Source: Thermohalobaculum sp050331335
GTDB lineage: Bacteria; Pseudomonadota; Alphaproteobacteria; Rhodobacterales; Rhodobacteraceae
Direction of reading: 5' to 3'
Assembly: GCA_050331335.1 (NCBI GenBank)
Contig: JBHJGY010000012.1
Coordinates: 1-9,385 of the forward strand
DNA: 9,385 nt
Below, piece by piece: positions 6,655 to 9,385 of the stretch. The first letter of the stretch is position 1, and each line of letters starts with the position of its first letter. The notes under the pieces are model-generated. The model was not told the DNA's origin. It made no database searches and saw nothing but the letters and a program-made list of their open reading frames with translations. Both the position numbers and the translations under genes were made by a program.

Positions 6655-8568
6655 TCACTTGCGCTCGAACAGCCGCGCGATCTCGGCGAGCGGCAGATGC
6701 ACGGAGGTGGGCCTGCCATGGTTACAGCTCGCCGATTTCGGCTCCGCCTCCATCGCCCGCAGCAGCGCATCCATCTCAGCCACAGTCAGCCGCCGCCCTG
6801 CCCGAACCGAGCCGTGGCAGGCGATCGTGGCCAGCACCCGATCGAGCCGGGCCGCAAGTCCCCCAGTTGTGCCGCTCTCTGCCAGTTCGTCGGCGAGGTC
6901 GCGGAGCAGCGGCTCGGGGGCGGCCTGGCCTAGGAGCGCCGGCATCGCGCGGACACAGACGCTGCCGGCGCCAAAGGGCTCGATCTCCAGGCCGAAGCGG
7001 GCGAGGTCCGGTGCTGCCGCGCGAACGCGTTCGGCCCCCTCGGCCCCGAGTTCCACGACCGCTGGGATCAGAAGCGCCTGGCTCTGCAGGGGTGCGCCGT
7101 CTCGGACCGCCTTGAGCCGCTCATAAACCAAGCGTTCATGGGCGGCATGGGCATCAACGAGAACCAGCCCGTCAGCGGTTTCGGCGAGGATGTAGGTGCC
7201 GTGGAGCTGTGCCCTGGCATGGCCGAGCGGCGGCACCGGCCGCTGCGGCGCGCTGGTCGGCTCGGCCAGGTTCACCGGTTGGGTCAACCCAGCGGGATCG
7301 GACATAATTGCTGTCTGAGCAGCCTCGCCGGGTCCGCCGCACGCGTCCTGCTGTGCCTGGAAGGGCGCCGCCGCCTCGGCCATTCCGGTGCTTGGAAGCG
7401 GCGCCTGCGCGAGAAGCCCTGCCCGGGCGGCTTCCGCTGCGCCGGACCCATGCCGCCGCCCGCCCCAGTTTGGCTTTGCCGTGCTCGGCGTGAAGGCTCC
7501 GAGCGCTGCCCGACTGCGGATCGGATCTGCCCGGTGGCCGGCCCCGGCGAGCGCATGGCTGAGCGCCGCAACCAGCAGCCCGCGCACGGCCCCGGGCGCA
7601 CGAAACCGAACTTCGGACTTCGCCGGATGCACGTTCACGTCCACCGCCTCCACCGGGCAGTCGAGAAACAGCACCGCGGCCGGGTGCCGGTCTCGGGGTA
7701 GAAGATCCGCATAGGCCGCCCGCAAGGCCCCCGACAGCAGCTTGTCGCGCACCGGCCTGCCGTTGACGAACAGGTGCTGAGCCGCCGCAGTCCCCCGAGC
7801 CGCCGTTGGCAGACCGGCATGGCCTGTGAGGCTCAGATCATCGCGCGCCGCCGCCACCTCGACGCAGGCTTCGCGGAAGCCCTGGCCGATCACCCGATCC
7901 GCCCGTGCCAGGCGTCCCGCTGCCGCATCCCCCGTCTCGGGCGCCACACGAAAGAGCACCCGCGGCGCATCGCTCACCTCGCTCAACCGGAAGCCGACCC
8001 CAGGGGCCGCCATGGCGAGGCGCTTGACCGTCTCGGAAACCGCCTGGGTTTCGGCCCGTGTCGTCTTGAGAAACTTCAGCCGCGCCGGCGTCGCGAAGAA
8101 GAGATCGCGGATCTCGACGGTGGTGCCGCGCGGACGAGCCGCCGGACGGGGGGGCGACAAGCGCCCGGCCTCGGCCCGGATCTCCCAAGCCTGCCCGCCC
8201 GTCGACGAGACCAGACCGATCCGCGCCACCGAGGCGATCGAAGGGAGCGCCTCGCCACGAAAACCAAAGGAGGTGATCGCGAAAAGGCTGTTCGCGTCGA
8301 TCTTGGAGGTTGCGTGGCGCTCCAGCGCCAGGCCGAGCTCGTCCGCGGCGATCCCGTGGCCGTCGTCGCAGACGCGGATGAGGCTGGCGCCACCACCGGC
8401 GATCTCGATCTCGATGCGGCGCGCGCCGGCATCGAGCGCATTCTCCACCAGCTCTTTGACCGCCGAGGCCGGGCGCTCGATCACCTCACCGGCAGCGATC
8501 CGGTTGGCGATGGCCTCCGGCAGGCGCCGTATGGGGCGGGGCGATATGTGGGGGGGCGAGCCGTCCAT
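6655..8568 (-). CDS. mutL: DNA mismatch repair protein MutL (endonuclease-type)
   Basis: Known: MutL couples MutS mismatch recognition to strand removal; in bacteria without MutH it nicks DNA itself. Seen (637 aa): the GHKL ATPase has KELVENALDAGA with Glu39 and Asn43, then DDGHGI (68-73), TSFGFRGEALPSIASV (99-114) and GTTVEIRDLFFATPARLKFL. The transducer domain has HLFVNGRPVRD and VDVNVHPAKSEVRF. A Pro/Ala-rich linker spans about 340-448. The C-terminal domain has all the endonuclease motifs: DAHAAHERLVYE (472-483, DQHA(X)2E(X)4E with Ala for Gln473), QALLIP (497-502, the beta-clamp-type QxLLxP), ACH (583-585), CNHGRP (615-620) and FER (634-636). ATG 8568 is the only ATG near the conserved RPIRRLPEAIANRIAAGEV start; it has no clear ribosome binding site. 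The frame stays open upstream to 8841, but that extension is not MutL-like. It forms an operon with rmuC. Confidence 0.96.
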   Translation of the reverse strand: MDGSPPHISPRPIRRLPEAIANRIAAGEVIERPASAVKELVENALDAGARRIEIEIAGGGASLIRVCDDGHGIAADELGLALERHATSKIDANSLFAITSFGFRGEALPSIASVARIGLVSSTGGQAWEIRAEAGRLSPPRPAARPRGTTVEIRDLFFATPARLKFLKTTRAETQAVSETVKRLAMAAPGVGFRLSEVSDAPRVLFRVAPETGDAAAGRLARADRVIGQGFREACVEVAAARDDLSLTGHAGLPTAARGTAAAQHLFVNGRPVRDKLLSGALRAAYADLLPRDRHPAAVLFLDCPVEAVDVNVHPAKSEVRFRAPGAVRGLLVAALSHALAGAGHRADPIRSRAALGAFTPSTAKPNWGGRRHGSGAAEAARAGLLAQAPLPSTGMAEAAAPFQAQQDACGGPGEAAQTAIMSDPAGLTQPVNLAEPTSAPQRPVPPLGHARAQLHGTYILAETADGLVLVDAHAAHERLVYERLKAVRDGAPLQSQALLIPAVVELGAEGAERVRAAAPDLARFGLEIEPFGAGSVCVRAMPALLGQAAPEPLLRDLADELAESGTTGGLAARLDRVLATIACHGSVRAGRRLTVAEMDALLRAMEAEPKSASCNHGRPTSVHLPLAEIARLFERK

Positions 8569-8859
8569 ACCACGAGGGATAGCACATCTCTGCGGCACGA
8601 TCCAGCCCGGCGCCCTGTGCCGGCGCACCGCCACGGTCGGGGACCGCGCACGCCCTGCCGGGGTCGCCCGCCGGAGAAGGGGAGCGCCCGCGCCGCTCTG
8701 GCGAGCCAGCCGATGATCCCTCCGGCAAGATACCGGATGGATGATGATCCTGTCCTGCCGGCAGTTGCGCGGCACTATGGTTGTGCGCATGGAGACATCC
8801 GACGCGCCCGCTTGCACCGCAGTCGCACATATCCATCGCACATACCCAAGGAGCGCATT
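8569..8859. other. Divergent intergenic region between mutL and the secreted-protein gene
   Basis: This 291-base region must hold promoters for both directions, but I find no hexamer pair good enough to call. It has symmetric sequences: TCCGG (8721-8725) / CCGGA (8733-8737), and the perfect 10-base palindrome CTGCCGGCAG (8755-8764), either of which could bind a regulator. AAGGAG at 8848-8853 is the ribosome binding site of the plus-strand gene. Confidence 0.4.
8848..8853 (+). promoter_or_regulatory. Ribosome binding site of the secreted-protein gene
   Basis: AAGGAG lies 6 bases before ATG 8860 and fixes that start, placing the signal peptide exactly at the N terminus. Confidence 0.8.
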
Positions 8860-9385
8860 ATGAAATTACCGATCCTGGCTATTCTGATCAGCCTTGCCGC
8901 CACGCCCGCGGTGGCCGCGAGCTTCACGAGCACCATCGACTTCGTGCCCGACCCGAGCGGCGCCTCAGAGGCGGATCGGATCGAGATCGAGTGGTCGACG
9001 GCGCTCACCTCGGGCGTGGTCGATGCGGGCGACCTGACCGATCTCACCTTCCGGGTCTTCGACGGCACGACGCTGGTCTTTGAGGATTCGGCAATCCTCG
9101 GCGGGGCCGCTCAATCGCTCGGCGGGGTGCCTCGAGAACTCGAGACCGACATCCAGTTCGAGTTCGATCTGGATTTGTTGGCGACCGACCCCACGATCGG
9201 CGTCAACCGCATTGCGAACGATTTGAATGTGCGAGCATCTCTCTCCACATCTGAACTCGTTTACAATATATTCGGTTCAAATAATACGAGCAACGACAAA
9301 TTGTTTATCTCAGTGGCAAGATTTCAAGGCGGGAGCTTTTTAGACGAAACCTTTGCAAATACTGCTACAGTCCAAACGGTGGAAA
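8860..9385 (+). CDS. Secreted protein of unknown function, 3' end cut by window edge
   Basis: Seen: ATG 8860 opens a frame with no stop to the window end (175 codons). Residues 1-20, MKLPILAILISLAATPAVAA, are a classic Sec signal peptide: one Lys, a Leu/Ile/Ala core, and an AxA site with likely cleavage after Ala19 or Ala20. The mature part is acidic and has no cysteine so far. It has the alternating beta-strand look of small secreted alphaproteobacterial proteins: SFTSTIDF, DRIEIEWSTALTSG, LTDLTFRVFDGTTLVFEDSA, ETDIQFEFDLDLL. I do not recognise a named domain. The style resembles PEP/VPLPA-CTERM proteins, and a decayed gene of that class lies 3.3 kb away in this window, but the deciding C terminus is outside the window. 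The first ~300 bases match the GC-rich neighbours. From about 9225 the codons become AT-rich (AAT, ATA, TTA, TTT, AAA) and the final 145 bases are about 40% GC by hand count. Confidence 0.8.
   Translation, partial: MKLPILAILISLAATPAVAASFTSTIDFVPDPSGASEADRIEIEWSTALTSGVVDAGDLTDLTFRVFDGTTLVFEDSAILGGAAQSLGGVPRELETDIQFEFDLDLLATDPTIGVNRIANDLNVRASLSTSELVYNIFGSNNTSNDKLFISVARFQGGSFLDETFANTATVQTVE

Noticed and set aside
8569..8841. Upstream extension of MutL by 91 codons.
   Set aside because: The extra sequence is not MutL-like and the family starts just before the conserved ANRIAAGEV segment.

Overview
The window reads as chromosomal DNA of a high-GC alphaproteobacterium, most likely of the Rhodobacterales (Roseobacter/Rhodobacter lineage). 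Three things suggest this: an ethylmalonyl-CoA mutase, the signature enzyme of the ethylmalonyl-CoA pathway; a MutL carrying the CNHGRP variant of its zinc/endonuclease motif, with RmuC directly behind it; and a VPLPA-type C-terminal sorting signal, which is characteristic of that order. This assignment is inference from protein families; no marker RNA gene is present.

Layout, left to right. (1) 1-1034, minus: glutathionyl-hydroquinone reductase, whose 3' end runs off the window through a stretch made almost only of G and C. (2) 1175-1603, minus: a small exported protein of unknown function. (3) 1604-2029: no convincing gene. (4) 2030-3997, minus: ethylmalonyl-CoA mutase (ecm), complete in sequence but broken by an in-frame TAG at codon 256, where the family normally has Tyr; a consensus TATAAT lies about 90 bases upstream. 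(5) 4129-4467, minus: a small Ala/Pro-rich membrane or exported protein. (6) 4645-4965, plus, divergent: an IsdG/HmoA-like heme-degrading monooxygenase. (7) 4968-5584, plus: remains of an exported VPLPA-CTERM protein with several frame changes and stops. (8) 5588-8568, minus: a mutL-rmuC pair, mutL first, with stop and start almost touching. (9) 8569-8859: divergent intergenic region. (10) 8860-9385, plus: a secreted protein truncated by the window edge, whose last 150 bases fall abruptly to about 40% GC.

The genes do not form one pathway. mutL and rmuC form a DNA-maintenance operon. ecm stands alone, without the crotonyl-CoA carboxylase/reductase gene often found near it. Two envelope or secreted proteins, one dead and one cut off, flank the repair operon. 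I see no defence system, CRISPR array, transposase, tRNA or rRNA. The points most worth a second look are the amber codon in ecm, the decayed VPLPA-CTERM gene, and the composition break at the right edge.
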